From: Bacterioplanoides sp965219715
GTDB taxonomy: Bacteria; Pseudomonadota; Gammaproteobacteria; Pseudomonadales; Oceanobacteraceae
DNA length: 64,000 nt
Reading direction: 5' to 3'
NCBI RefSeq assembly: GCF_965219715.1
Contig: NZ_OZ244785.1
Location: 1,612,001-1,676,000, forward strand
Shown here: piece by piece, positions 41,754 through 50,898 of the stretch
Layout of the letters: each line of letters starts with the position of its first letter
Numbering within the stretch: position 1 is the first letter of the stretch
Position numbers and translations under genes: made by a program
The notes under the pieces: generated by a model
What the model was told of the DNA's origin: nothing
The model's database searches: none
The model's input: the letters and a program-made list of their open reading frames with translations, nothing else

Positions 41754-42203
41754 TCAGCGACTGGCCTCCGGATCCGGCGCTTCGGTAATCAGGCCGATGT
41801 TATTCACACCTATCGATTGCAGGCTGCCCATTAACACCACTACTTTGCCGTAGGGAACATTCTCGTCACCACGAATCAGCAATTTGGTCGCTGGCACCTG
41901 AGCCGTAATTTTGCGGGCATAGTCCTGTACATCAGCCAGAGCCATGGCGCGTGGTTGCTCTTCGCCACGTTCAATAAAATACAGACCACGGGCATCAACC
42001 GAAATAATAATGGTACTGTCATCCGGCTCAATTTCAGTCGGCGTCGAATCAACCGCCGGCAGATTAACCGGCACACTTTGCACCAGCATCGGAGCTGTCA
42101 CCATAAAGATAATCAACAGCACGAGCATAACGTCGATATAAGGCACGACGTTGATTTCTGCCATTGGCCGGCGTTTTTGCGCCGGTGGTGCCATTGGCTC
42201 CAT
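41754..42203 (-). CDS. tolR: Tol-Pal proton-driven motor subunit TolR
   Basis: An ExbD-like 149-residue protein: one N-terminal membrane helix starting at AEINVVPYIDVMLVLLIIFM, containing the conserved proton-path Asp, then a periplasmic domain with VPATKLLIRGDENVPYGKVV. It starts at the tolQ stop (TGATG). Confidence 0.97.
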   Translation of the reverse strand: MEPMAPPAQKRRPMAEINVVPYIDVMLVLLIIFMVTAPMLVQSVPVNLPAVDSTPTEIEPDDSTIIISVDARGLYFIERGEEQPRAMALADVQDYARKITAQVPATKLLIRGDENVPYGKVVVLMGSLQSIGVNNIGLITEAPDPEASR

Positions 42204-42931
42204 CAGTTAGCCTCCGCAGAACCGGCGGCGTTATTACTCTGGCTGGAATTGGCCTGATTAATTTTGTGAGCCTGGCGGTACAGCAAAGATGAAAACTCAT
42301 CAGCAAAGGTATGCATGCCCGTAACCATCTGATCAACGCGAGTGGCAAAACGGTTATAGAAAATAACAGCCGGAATTGCTGCCAACAGGCCCATGGCCGT
42401 TGCAATCAAAGCTTCAGAAATACCCGGGGCTACGGTAGCAATCGTGGCTTGCTTTACAGCTGCCAATCCCTGGAAGGAATGCATGATCCCCCAGACGGTA
42501 CCAAATAAACCAATGTAAGGACTGGTGGAACCAACGGTCGCCAGAAACGGCAGGTGAGTATCCAGAACTTCCGACTCGCGGGTAATACTGATACGCATCG
42601 CGCGCTGTACACCGGCCATCACGGCATCCGGATCATTGGTATTTTGCTGACGCATTTTGCCGAATTCTTTTAATCCCGACATAAATACATTCTCTACCGC
42701 ACTCGGTGCCGGACTTTGCTGGCACTCACGATACAACGCATTTAAATCAACACCTGACCAGAAGCGTTCTTCAAAATCGAGTAACTGGTCACGACTTGCA
42801 GACAACAAACGGCTGCGTTGCACAATCACAATCCAGCTCAGAACAGAGGCCGCTAACAGCATCAACATAACCAGTTGCACCACAATACTGGCATTGGCAA
42901 TTAACGAAATAATGGACATGGATTCGTTCAC
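42203..42931 (-). CDS. tolQ: Tol-Pal proton-driven motor subunit TolQ
   Basis: An ExbB-like 242-residue inner-membrane protein with three membrane helices. THLPFLATVGSTSPYIGLFGTVWGI and GISEALIATAMGLLAAIPAV are the conserved pore motifs. The most probable start is GTG 42931 (GGGAG five bases upstream), with ATG 42919 as alternative. Upstream lies ybgC, as in E. coli. Confidence 0.97.
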   Translation of the reverse strand: MNESMSIISLIANASIVVQLVMLMLLAASVLSWIVIVQRSRLLSASRDQLLDFEERFWSGVDLNALYRECQQSPAPSAVENVFMSGLKEFGKMRQQNTNDPDAVMAGVQRAMRISITRESEVLDTHLPFLATVGSTSPYIGLFGTVWGIMHSFQGLAAVKQATIATVAPGISEALIATAMGLLAAIPAVIFYNRFATRVDQMVTGMHTFADEFSSLLYRQAHKINQANSSQSNNAAGSAEAN

Positions 42932-42976
42932 AAAGACTCCCGTCTGATAATAAGAACGTTAAATTTTACTCAAACG

Positions 42977-43402
42977 CTAAGGCTGATTCGCCGCAGCAAT
43001 AATTTCTGGCGGAATCGCCCGGGGTTTTCCGTCATCACCAATACAGGCAATCGACACACTACCAGTTACCAAAGGTTGTTCACCATCCGCAGAAATACGA
43101 TAAACCGTCTGCGACAGGTTAAAACTGGCTTTACCCATCTTTTCGACGACAACCGTGACTTCAAGTTCATCATCGAGGCGCGCCGGTTGTTTGTATCTGG
43201 CGTTTATTTCCCGTACAACAAATAAAATGCCCTGCTCTCTGAGCTGCTCCTGACTAAAACCGGAATGTGCTTCAGCGTCACCAAGCTGACGTAGCCATTC
43301 CGTGCGGGCACGCTCAAAAAACTTCAAATAATTGGCGTAATACACAATGCCACCGGCATCGGTATCTTCGTAATACACTCTGACAGGCCAGCGAAATGTC
43401 AT
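42977..43402 (-). CDS. ybgC: Acyl-CoA thioesterase YbgC
   Basis: A hot-dog-fold thioesterase of 141 residues: PVRVYYEDTDAGGIVYYANYLKF contains the 4HBT catalytic Asp and the family signature, followed by ERARTEWLRQLG. First gene of the tol-pal block; its start overlaps the ruvB stop (TGATG). Confidence 0.97.
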   Translation of the reverse strand: MTFRWPVRVYYEDTDAGGIVYYANYLKFFERARTEWLRQLGDAEAHSGFSQEQLREQGILFVVREINARYKQPARLDDELEVTVVVEKMGKASFNLSQTVYRISADGEQPLVTGSVSIACIGDDGKPRAIPPEIIAAANQP

Positions 43403-44430
43403 CAGTTTTCTTCATCACTGAGGAAACGTTTTGGTAATTCCAGACCAAAATGCTGATAGGCCTGACGAGTTGCCATGCGCCCTCTTGGAGTGCGGGTAAT
43501 ATAACCCTGCTGCATCAGGTAAGGCTCCAGCACATCCTCAATGGTATCTCGCTCTTCGCCAATGGAAGCTGCAAGGCTTTCGACACCCGCTGGACCACCG
43601 TCGTATTTTTCTAACAATGTCAGCAATAACCGGCGATCCATATGATCAAAGCCCTGGGCATCGACATTCAGCATATTTAACGCTGCATCAGCGACGCTCT
43701 GGTTTACCATGCCATCAGATTTTACCTGAGCATAATCGCGCACCCGGCGTAACAGACGATTGGCAATACGTGGTGTGCCACGCGCACGACGGGCAATTTC
43801 ACGCGATCCCTCATCATCAACATCAAGTTCCATTAATCTTCCAGAACGGGAAACAATGCCGGTGAGATCATCAATGTTGTAAAACTCCAGACGTTGCACG
43901 ATGCCGAAGCGATCACGCAGCGGCGATGTTAACAAACCTGCACGTGTAGTCGCGCCGACTAATGTAAAAGGTGGTAAATCAATCTTAATCGAACGTGCCG
44001 CCGGGCCTTCACCGACCATAATATCCAGCTGGTAATCTTCCATGGCCGGGTACAACACTTCTTCGACAGCCGGGTTCAGACGATGAATCTCATCGATAAA
44101 CAACACATCGCCTTCTTCGAGATTGGTCAGCATGGCTGCCAGATCACCGGCTTTTTCTAAAACCGGGCCGGAAGTAGATTTAATCTGTGATCCCATTTCT
44201 TCGGCAATAATATTGGCCAAAGTGGTTTTACCGAGTCCGGGGGGTCCAAACACCAGCGTATGATCTAATGCTTCTTCACGCGCCCGTGCAGCACCAATAA
44301 AGATTTCCATCTGCTCACGCACATGGGGCTGGCCGATATAATCGTCCAGACTTTTCGGGCGGATCGCCCGATCCTGGCGCTCTTCCCCCATCGAAGGTTG
44401 GGGGCTGATAAAACGATCTTCTTCAATCAC
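43402..44430 (-). CDS. ruvB: Holliday junction branch migration helicase RuvB
   Basis: An AAA+ ATPase motor of the RuvABC complex. Walker A GPPGLGKTTL, Walker B LFIDEIHRL, sensor TLVGATTRAGLL and the C-terminal winged-helix GYITRTPRGRMAT are intact. Length 342. It follows ruvA by 14 bases. Confidence 0.99.
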   Translation of the reverse strand: MIEEDRFISPQPSMGEERQDRAIRPKSLDDYIGQPHVREQMEIFIGAARAREEALDHTLVFGPPGLGKTTLANIIAEEMGSQIKSTSGPVLEKAGDLAAMLTNLEEGDVLFIDEIHRLNPAVEEVLYPAMEDYQLDIMVGEGPAARSIKIDLPPFTLVGATTRAGLLTSPLRDRFGIVQRLEFYNIDDLTGIVSRSGRLMELDVDDEGSREIARRARGTPRIANRLLRRVRDYAQVKSDGMVNQSVADAALNMLNVDAQGFDHMDRRLLLTLLEKYDGGPAGVESLAASIGEERDTIEDVLEPYLMQQGYITRTPRGRMATRQAYQHFGLELPKRFLSDEEN

Positions 44431-44444
44431 GATGAATTACCCTG

Positions 44445-45053
44445 CTATCGACCCAGCGTGCTTTTCAGCGCCAGACGAATTAATTCTTCTGCCGACAAGT
44501 CATCCGTAGCGACTTTATTCAGCATCTTCGCAGCATCCGTCGGTTTATAACCCAACGCCACCAGCGCACTTTCGGCTTCAGCCAGAACCTGATCGCGGGA
44601 AGCCTGCTCTTTAGCATCAACCGCAGCCCAAAGCGGTGCCGGTGCTTGCCATTCTTTCAGGCGATCGCGCATTTCAACGATTAACCGTTCGGCGGTCTTT
44701 TTACCGACGCCAGGTAATTTAGTTAACGCCGTCACGTCTTCGGCATGAACACAGCTGGCAAAGGAATTCACATCCATGCCAGATAAAATCGCCAGCGCCA
44801 GTTTAGGACCAACGCCACTGACCTTAATCAGAGTACGGAACAAGGTACGCTGACCTTTATCGCTGAAACCATAGAGCTGATGAGCATCTTCACGAATGGC
44901 CAGATGGGTATAAATCACCGCCACATCACCGGGTTTGCCTAGACTGACAAAGGTCGATAGTGGCGCCTGGACTTCATAGCCCACACCGTTAACGTCAATT
45001 AATAAATCCGGAGCTTGTTTTTCGAGGATGATGCCTTGCAGACGACCAATCAT
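44445..45053 (-). CDS. ruvA: Holliday junction DNA-binding protein RuvA
   Basis: RuvA binds the four-way junction. MIGRLQGIILEKQAP, ALAILSGMD and LTKLPGVGKKTAERLIVEMRD (helix-hairpin-helix motifs) and a C-terminal RuvB-binding domain with ALVALGYKPTDA are present. Length 202. Separated from ruvC by about 230 bases that contain a structured repeat. Confidence 0.99.
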   Translation of the reverse strand: MIGRLQGIILEKQAPDLLIDVNGVGYEVQAPLSTFVSLGKPGDVAVIYTHLAIREDAHQLYGFSDKGQRTLFRTLIKVSGVGPKLALAILSGMDVNSFASCVHAEDVTALTKLPGVGKKTAERLIVEMRDRLKEWQAPAPLWAAVDAKEQASRDQVLAEAESALVALGYKPTDAAKMLNKVATDDLSAEELIRLALKSTLGR

Positions 45054-45167
45054 GGGAATACAGATACTTGCTTATTGGAAAGCGGCTAGCCTATCAGTAA
45101 ACGGGTGTTTGGCTCAATCGACCCGGGCAGACAACAACCGTTACGGAGTATCTAGAGACGCCATTCT

Positions 45168-45268
45168 CAGCCATGATTATTTTTAAGCCGCCGGATCGGA
45201 CAGCACATCCCTGTGCTGGCGATCCTAGCGCAACATCCTGTTGCTGCTAATAAAAACAATCACGGCTG
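45168..45268 (-). repeat. Structured intergenic repeat, copy D (ruvC-ruvA spacer)
   Basis: About 100 bases. In the sense orientation (minus strand) an 18-base outer stem with two G-U pairs encloses hairpin P2 (GCAAC-AGGAT-GTTGC) and hairpin P3 with GGATCG/CGATCC and CAGCAC/GTGCTG arms around an AGGGAT loop, ending with GGCGGCTTAAAAAT. It shares AGCAGCAACAGGATGTTGCG with copy A, whereas its P3 arms differ and still pair. Here the sense strand is the same as the ruv transcript. Confidence 0.85.
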
Positions 45269-45281
45269 CAAACGGCTTGAA

Positions 45282-45803
45282 TCATATTTTCACCCGCCCG
45301 CGGGCATAACTTTTAATACCCGCCTGGGTAACCAGACTGGCGCGGGTATTGGCGTGGGTAATAGCAATCGCCAGAGCATCGGCAGCATCGGCCTGGGGTT
45401 TGCCGGGCAGCTTCAACAAATGCTGCACCATATGCTGTACCTGTTCTTTGGTGGCAGAGCCTTTGCCCACTACGGCTTGTTTAATACTACGTGGAGCATA
45501 CTCACCCACCGGCAGCCCCTGTAGAGATGCCGCCACAATTGCGACACCACGAGCCTGACCCAGCTTTAACGCAGAGTCGGCATTTTTTCCCATAAACACC
45601 TGCTCAATGGCAAATTCCTGAGGCGAATAGGTTTCAATCAGTTCGGTGACACAATCAAAGATTTTTTTCAGACGATCAGGCAACTCGCCATCACCGACCC
45701 GGATGCAACCACTGGTAATGTATTCGTTCCTCTGGCCAACCGAGTTGATCACACCAAACCCGGTAATACGCGAGCCAGGATCAATGCCAAGAATGATGGC
45801 CAT
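45282..45803 (-). CDS. ruvC: Holliday junction resolvase RuvC
   Basis: RuvC cuts Holliday junctions. Catalytic acids lie in ILGIDPGSRITGFG, EFAIEQVFMGKN and QADAADALAIAI. ATG 45803, preceded by GGAG, gives 174 residues; the open frame continues upstream to 45989 but would add a 62-residue non-homologous tail. Confidence 0.98.
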   Translation of the reverse strand: MAIILGIDPGSRITGFGVINSVGQRNEYITSGCIRVGDGELPDRLKKIFDCVTELIETYSPQEFAIEQVFMGKNADSALKLGQARGVAIVAASLQGLPVGEYAPRSIKQAVVGKGSATKEQVQHMVQHLLKLPGKPQADAADALAIAITHANTRASLVTQAGIKSYARGRVKI

Positions 45804-45879
45804 CGGCGAGTGTACTCCACAAAATAAGGCTGTCATGGTACTGACAGAACGACAGCAGGGAAAGGCAGGAATCGGACGC

Positions 45880-46332
45880 TTAATATCTTTTCTGAGAGAC
45901 GGGCTCAGAGCGGAAGTGCCAGCGTTGGCCGTTGGCAGAGTTATGCACTTCCACCTTTTGCCAACCATCCGGCAAGGATAACGCAACACATGGAGTAGTA
46001 ATAACCGTAGCTACCAACGCATCCGCGCCTGGACGGATTTCGTGATAGTGAACACTTACATCAGCACCATTCCAGTGCTGACTCAGCTCAATGCCATAAC
46101 CAGCTGATGGTCGCTGTCCAAGGCCGATGCGTAATTCAGCGTTGCTCAACAGCGACACACCTTCACCAATGTCGCAGTGTTGTTCGTGTCTGAGTGGCAT
46201 TTGGCCAGGTGGAGCAGAAGCACAACTGGCGATACAGCCGCACATAAACAAAACGGCGATGCCAGACAAACGCCCGGCAAAACAGAATCTTGAATAACCC
46301 AGGAACGGTGACTCAGCCACCGTGTTTACCAA
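45880..46332 (-). CDS. PrcB-type (protease-complex subunit) lipoprotein
   Basis: 150 residues with a lipoprotein signal (GIAVLFMCGCIASCASA). The C-terminal part contains LGQRPSAGYGIEL, then PGADALVATVITTPCVALSLP, matching the PrcB_C domain of proteins related to a subunit of a spirochaete protease complex. Its function here is unknown. The start is uncertain (a TTG at 46332 or a GTG just inside). It overlaps the end of the next upstream gene and lies 76 bases before ruvC. Confidence 0.65.
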   Translation of the reverse strand: MVNTVAESPFLGYSRFCFAGRLSGIAVLFMCGCIASCASAPPGQMPLRHEQHCDIGEGVSLLSNAELRIGLGQRPSAGYGIELSQHWNGADVSVHYHEIRPGADALVATVITTPCVALSLPDGWQKVEVHNSANGQRWHFRSEPVSQKRY

Positions 46333-46781
46333 TCATTGGCGGACAGTGCAGCACGAACCGTGCGGACTTTTTCGGTTTCTTCCAGCTGCACCAGATTTTC
46401 AAACAACTGGCGGGAGTCGCTGTTGGTGGATTCACTGGCCATCTGGCGATAGAGAGATATCAGATAATCATCGATTCGCAGAGCGATCTGAGTCAGCTCA
46501 TCCACTGACATGTCAGGGTGACAATCTTTGCAGCCTTCCAGGGCATCGGAAATGGAACCGGGTTCAAACTGGTGCCATTCGCTGAGCACCTTCTCGCTGG
46601 CGTGATCCTTCAGATTCTGCATGGATTGCGCCAGGGTATTCTCGTGCTCAGCCAACAGCTGCAACATCATATCCACCCGCTCTCGCTGGGTCTGATCACG
46701 CAGTTGCTGATACAGGTTACGGGCATGCTCATGCAGCGTTTTGCTGTAATCAATAACGTCTTTAACCGTGGAATAACTCAT
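46326..46781 (-). CDS. Helical protein, ferritin/rubrerythrin-like pattern (unknown function)
   Basis: 151 residues, no signal peptide. Four predicted long helices with LYQQLRDQTQRERVDMMLQL, LAEHENTLAQSMQNLKDH and LFENLVQLEETEKVR. The EHE and EET spacing is reminiscent of di-iron ferritin-like proteins, but the complete ligand set cannot be confirmed. CKDCHP near the middle could bind a metal or haem. ATG 46781 with GGAG upstream is favoured over 46814. It lies between an unknown periplasmic protein and the PrcB-type lipoprotein. Confidence 0.55.
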   Translation of the reverse strand: MSYSTVKDVIDYSKTLHEHARNLYQQLRDQTQRERVDMMLQLLAEHENTLAQSMQNLKDHASEKVLSEWHQFEPGSISDALEGCKDCHPDMSVDELTQIALRIDDYLISLYRQMASESTNSDSRQLFENLVQLEETEKVRTVRAALSANDW

Positions 46782-46909
46782 GCGATGTCTCCATGTCTGC
46801 TCACCGGGCGGCACATGGCCGCCCTTTCTATTGAGCTTAGCTTAGCTTTTGCAGCTTAGCCCTCCTTGCTCCAGATCAGAATTTCTTATGACGATATAAC
46901 CCGATCGAA

Positions 46910-47485
46910 TTAATGCTGATGTGGATCAGTACGCTGCTCATCGAACTGCTTGGCAATACGCTCGGCGTACGGGCGTACGGTCGCTTTGTTCTTGGCAGGC
47001 ACTTTGTTCGCAGCCTGTACCATCATCAGTGATGCCTTCATCATCTGTTCCATCATGGCCTTTTCGCTCGGAGAAAGACCTTCAGCCGCCTGCAGCTGTT
47101 TCAGCTGAGCTTCCATTTGCGAAGCACTGACCATTTCGTTTTCCATTTCAATCGCCATATATGCCATGGTGATATCCTGGGATAAGCCAGCCCATTGCTC
47201 AACATTCTTAAAACCAGCCTTGGTCACTTGCTTGTTAAAATCATCGTACAGACCTTTTTCACGTAACTGTTCAACACCTTTGGCAAACACCTGATCCATA
47301 CTGGCGCTTTCTTTCATTACATCATCGGCCGCCAGTTTTTCTTCGTGCTGACTGAGCCACTGGGTTAATGCTGGCATCGCACCCAGCCATTGCTCAACCT
47401 GCTTGGCAGTCAGGTCCTGCGCCATTGCTACCGGCACCATGGCAATCAAAGTAATGGTCAGCAATATCTGCTTAAGTGTTTTCAT
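46910..47485 (-). CDS. Uncharacterised periplasmic helical protein
   Basis: 191 residues with a clear Sec signal (KTLKQILLTITLIAMVPVAMA, cleaved before QDL). The mature protein is helical and Met/Gln/Glu-rich, with MDQVFAKGVEQLREKGLYDD, MENEMVSASQMEAQLKQLQ and MMEQMMKASLMMVQ. I do not recognise the family. It ends DPHQH, a His-containing tail. Start ATG 47485 with AAGGAATTCTG before it. Same direction as the two following genes. Confidence 0.7.
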   Translation of the reverse strand: MKTLKQILLTITLIAMVPVAMAQDLTAKQVEQWLGAMPALTQWLSQHEEKLAADDVMKESASMDQVFAKGVEQLREKGLYDDFNKQVTKAGFKNVEQWAGLSQDITMAYMAIEMENEMVSASQMEAQLKQLQAAEGLSPSEKAMMEQMMKASLMMVQAANKVPAKNKATVRPYAERIAKQFDEQRTDPHQH

Positions 47486-47538
47486 CAGAATTCCTTGATT
47501 CATTGGTTTTTATTGATTGGCGATTACGCTATCACAGC

Positions 47539-48174
47539 TCATTCACAGCGGCCATAGACCTGCAGTGACACACTCTCATCAAAATCTCCAATTGCCGGTA
47601 ATGTTGAAGTATTGCACTGCCATAAGGACTGCAACTGTACCCAATCAGGAGCAACCTGCTGGTTTTCAGTGAGTAACCAATCCGGAATTTTCAGCATCAG
47701 CTTACGCAGATCATCGCTGGAGCTGATGTCGTACAACACATCACTGGCCAGCAGCAGGTCTACTTCCGGCCAGCCCGAATCCGAATCAACTGGCAAAACA
47801 GCCACACCATTCAATTCGGCATTCGCTTGGGCGGCCAGCAGTGCATTGGGATCGAGATCTGCAACCCACACCTCAGATGCGCCCGCTTTCGCGGCGGCGA
47901 TACCCACCAACCCCGAACCACATCCAAAATCCAGAACCCGTTTGCCCTCAACCGCATGCGGATGATCAACAATATATTGCGCCAGAACCCGGCCACCGGC
48001 CCAGGCAAATGCCCAATACGGCAGATTTTGCCAGAACATCCCAATCTGCTGCGCATCCATCTGTACGGCGTCGACGTCCAGATCCAATAGCCAGAGTTTC
48101 AGCTGTTGAGTAACGGTCTGTTTAAGCTGTGCGCCGGGTAAGAGCAAGGCTTTGGATAATTCACCAACTGACAT
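47539..48174 (-). CDS. Class I SAM-dependent methyltransferase, ETFB-KMT/Nnt1-like (paralogue of 24503-25156)
   Basis: 211 residues. NLPYWAFAWAGGRVLAQYIV, RVLDFGCGSGLVGIAAAKAG (SAM motif I), VADLDPNALLAAQANAELN and LLLASDVLYDISSSDDL correspond block by block to the gene at 24503. The target is unknown; relatives methylate lysines of electron-transfer flavoprotein or ribosomal proteins. It overlaps the start of the lytic transglycosylase gene by 14 bases. Confidence 0.88.
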   Translation of the reverse strand: MSVGELSKALLLPGAQLKQTVTQQLKLWLLDLDVDAVQMDAQQIGMFWQNLPYWAFAWAGGRVLAQYIVDHPHAVEGKRVLDFGCGSGLVGIAAAKAGASEVWVADLDPNALLAAQANAELNGVAVLPVDSDSGWPEVDLLLASDVLYDISSSDDLRKLMLKIPDWLLTENQQVAPDWVQLQSLWQCNTSTLPAIGDFDESVSLQVYGRCE

Positions 48175-49228
48175 ATTTCTTCTTAAATTTGATTACTTTC
48201 TGCAGATAACGACGAGACTCTAATTTGGGGTGCTCATTAACAATGGTGTTATACACCTGCTGAGTGCTCATCGCGTTAATACGCGCCAGCGCTTTTTTTC
48301 GATTGGAATGAAACGCTTTAAACAGATTGCCAGCGCCACCGTTGTATGCCGCAATCACGCAATACTCTTTTTTCAGCCAGCCCTGCACACCTTTCAGATA
48401 GACATCACGCAGAATAGACAGATACGCCGAACCGGCATCAATGTTCTTTTCCGGGTTTAACAAATAATTGCGACTGGGCTTATCACGGCGTTTATAAATG
48501 CGCTGAAAAACATCCTTACCTGCGGTGTTACGCATAACCTGCATCAGACCATAAGCCTTGGCATGAGAAACCGCCATCGGATTAAAACTGCTTTCGGTTT
48601 CCATAATGGCGAAAATCAACGCTTCAGAAACCCGATATTTTTCAGCCGCCGCGGCCACCGGCAAACGATAGCGATCCGCCCCCACCCTGCGGTAGTTGCC
48701 TACCATCGGAATATCAATCCAGTAACGGGAGCCACGCTTTTGAAGTTTCTTCGATGTCAGGTACTTTGCGTATTGCTGCGCACGCCACGGGTAAAGCACA
48801 CTTTTTCCCTGATGATCGACCACCTGCCCGGCCAGAAATGGTTTACCGGTTAAGCCAAAATCAGCCGCTGTGTATAAATCGATGGCATTCGGATTGGCTG
48901 GCGTTAGCAGTGTGGCACTGATGGCTTTTTGCAACGATTGAATCGGTGTTTTCGAACCCTGACTTTCCACCCGGATTCGCCCACGGGCAAAATCGATTCG
49001 TACCCGGGTGTGGAAATCGTCGAGGTATTTCACCATCGAATGAATGGAGCTTTCTTCAAACTCATCACCCCAAACCTGATCGGCCTGCTCGGCGAAAAAC
49101 ATATATTCGAGAATTACCGCCTGAACATCGTCCGGCAGCTGGGCAAAGTTTTCAGGAAGTTCTGCGGCCGTTACAGAACCACAGAATAAAAAAAGCAGGA
49201 AAAATAAGCGCACTGGCGTTTCAGTCAA
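48161..49228 (-). CDS. mltC: Membrane-bound lytic murein transglycosylase C-like
   Basis: A peptidoglycan lytic enzyme. The N-terminal signal (RLFFLLFLFCGSVTA) is followed by a DUF3393/MltC-type region (residues about 25-195) and an SLT domain with ALIFAIMETESSFNPMAVSHAKAYGLMQ (catalytic Glu in ETESSFNP), CVIAAYNGGAGNLFKAF and QQVYNTIVNEHPKLESRRY. Length 355. Unlike E. coli MltC, no lipobox Cys was seen in the signal. Confidence 0.9.
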   Translation of the reverse strand: MTETPVRLFFLLFLFCGSVTAAELPENFAQLPDDVQAVILEYMFFAEQADQVWGDEFEESSIHSMVKYLDDFHTRVRIDFARGRIRVESQGSKTPIQSLQKAISATLLTPANPNAIDLYTAADFGLTGKPFLAGQVVDHQGKSVLYPWRAQQYAKYLTSKKLQKRGSRYWIDIPMVGNYRRVGADRYRLPVAAAAEKYRVSEALIFAIMETESSFNPMAVSHAKAYGLMQVMRNTAGKDVFQRIYKRRDKPSRNYLLNPEKNIDAGSAYLSILRDVYLKGVQGWLKKEYCVIAAYNGGAGNLFKAFHSNRKKALARINAMSTQQVYNTIVNEHPKLESRRYLQKVIKFKKKYVSW

Positions 49229-49274
49229 TCAAAAACGCCAGTGTAATGGGGAAAGCGGCGGATGTCAGCGCAGC

Positions 49275-50630
49275 TTATCGTTTCGCTTCACGACGAACAG
49301 CACTAGTGGAGAAATCACGCTTGTTAAAGTTTTCATTGAAATTCAGCGTCGAGCCACGTTCGTTATCCAGGCCTTCGGCGTAGTAACGATTGTTCTCCAG
49401 ATCGTAAGTCACTTCCAGAGTCGGGAATACCAGCTGCACATCGTAATAGTTGATGGTGTGAGCTTCTGACACCTGCAGCAGCTTGCCTTCCTGATCATAT
49501 TCTTCGGCGTAAATAATCGACCAGGAGTCTTCATCGATGTAATAACGACGAGTTGCATAACGGTGGTCGTAACCAACCCGCAGCTTAGCTTCAACCACCC
49601 ACACACGGTGTGGCTCATAACGCAACAAAGACGAGTTCAGGTGATGGTCCAGCAGGATGTCATCATTCTGAAGATCGCCCTGATGTACACGATAGGCGTT
49701 GTAAGGAACGTACAGCTCCTGCTTGCCCACTAAGGTCCACTCATAATAATCGGGCGCGCCGTTAAACATATCGACCTGGTCGATGGTGCGGATTGAGTTG
49801 GTGTTCACGTCGGCGGTGTCGTAAGCCAGATCCGGTGTGCGGCGCAGGCGACGCTGACCCGGAACATAAACCCAGGATTTGCGTGGCGAACGCACCTGAT
49901 CCAGCGTTTCATGAGCCAGAGTGATACGACCGGCCAGGTTTGCTGGTGCCAGTGTTTTACGCTTCAGGTAAAAAATCTTGTTATCCAGATCGTCGGCGCT
50001 GACGCCCGGCTCACTGTAATGTACGAAATATTTGTAGTCGCGCAGACTGTCGGCACGTGCGCCGCTTGGTGTTACCGCAACGGTGTATGCAGTGTAGGAA
50101 AATGATTGACCACGGAAACGTAAGGTGTGGTTCCACATCACCTCTTCACCCGCAGTTGGCATTGGGAACGGCGAAGACATCACCGCACCACGCACACCAG
50201 AGCCATACTTCATCAGCTGAGCGGTGGTAGCATTATCTTTGATCGCGTCATACACATATTGCGGATAAGAGGCGGAACGGCGACTCGGATAGACCTCAAA
50301 AAACATATCCGGAAAAGCCCTCAGCAGCGCTTTCTGGCCATTGGTCAGGCGCTTTTCATGCTGGTCGATATTCTGAGCAGTAATACGATACAAAGGCTGG
50401 TCTTTAACAAAGGGGTCGGCATGAAACTGCCCTGGCGCCATGCCTTCTTTTTTATCCAGACCACCGCGCCATGCCGGGATATCACTGCCATTTCCCAGCT
50501 TGTCAGCGCCAACTGGCGTCAGGTCTTTACCCAATCGTTGTGCATCCTGCTCCGATACTGCGGCGTGAGTCTGATTCATTAGTCCTAATATCAGACTGGC
50601 TAAGCATATTGCTGATCCAACAACTCGCAT
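49275..50630 (-). CDS. DUF1329 family exported protein
   Basis: About 451 residues with a signal peptide (VVGSAICLASLILGLMNQTHA). It has RLGKDLTPVGADKLGN, IPAWRGGL, VMWNHTLRFRGQSFSYTAY, APDYYEWTLVGKQELYVPYNAY and HRVWVVEAKLRVGYDHRYATRRYYIDED-type segments that define DUF1329, proteins thought to work at the outer membrane alongside DUF1302 partners. No DUF1302 gene is adjacent. Start ATG 50630 favoured over the codon three earlier. Confidence 0.9.
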   Translation of the reverse strand: MRVVGSAICLASLILGLMNQTHAAVSEQDAQRLGKDLTPVGADKLGNGSDIPAWRGGLDKKEGMAPGQFHADPFVKDQPLYRITAQNIDQHEKRLTNGQKALLRAFPDMFFEVYPSRRSASYPQYVYDAIKDNATTAQLMKYGSGVRGAVMSSPFPMPTAGEEVMWNHTLRFRGQSFSYTAYTVAVTPSGARADSLRDYKYFVHYSEPGVSADDLDNKIFYLKRKTLAPANLAGRITLAHETLDQVRSPRKSWVYVPGQRRLRRTPDLAYDTADVNTNSIRTIDQVDMFNGAPDYYEWTLVGKQELYVPYNAYRVHQGDLQNDDILLDHHLNSSLLRYEPHRVWVVEAKLRVGYDHRYATRRYYIDEDSWSIIYAEEYDQEGKLLQVSEAHTINYYDVQLVFPTLEVTYDLENNRYYAEGLDNERGSTLNFNENFNKRDFSTSAVRREAKR

Positions 50631-50814
50631 TACAAACATACCTCGGTAATCGACGTTAAAGCGGCGCGCAGGCTATAGGGCGGTGATTTTTTGATCAATA
50701 GTGGATTACAAATTGCTACAATTTTAACAAGCGTTTGCTTGGTATTTGATCAATTACAATAACGGTCTGACATGGATCAGCCGTTAGAATGAGTTAACCA
50801 CTTTGCTGTTACCA

Positions 50815-50850
50815 TAAAAAAAGCCGCAACCCTGTTCAGGGTAGCGGCTT
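50815..50850 (-). terminator. Terminator after hom
   Basis: AAGCCGC and ACCCTG pair with CAGGGT and GCGGCTT with one unpaired base on each side, followed by seven T on the minus strand. Confidence 0.92.
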
Positions 50851-50898
50851 CTTTTCACTGCAATATTGACTGACAGCAGAGTCAGCCAACAATCACAC

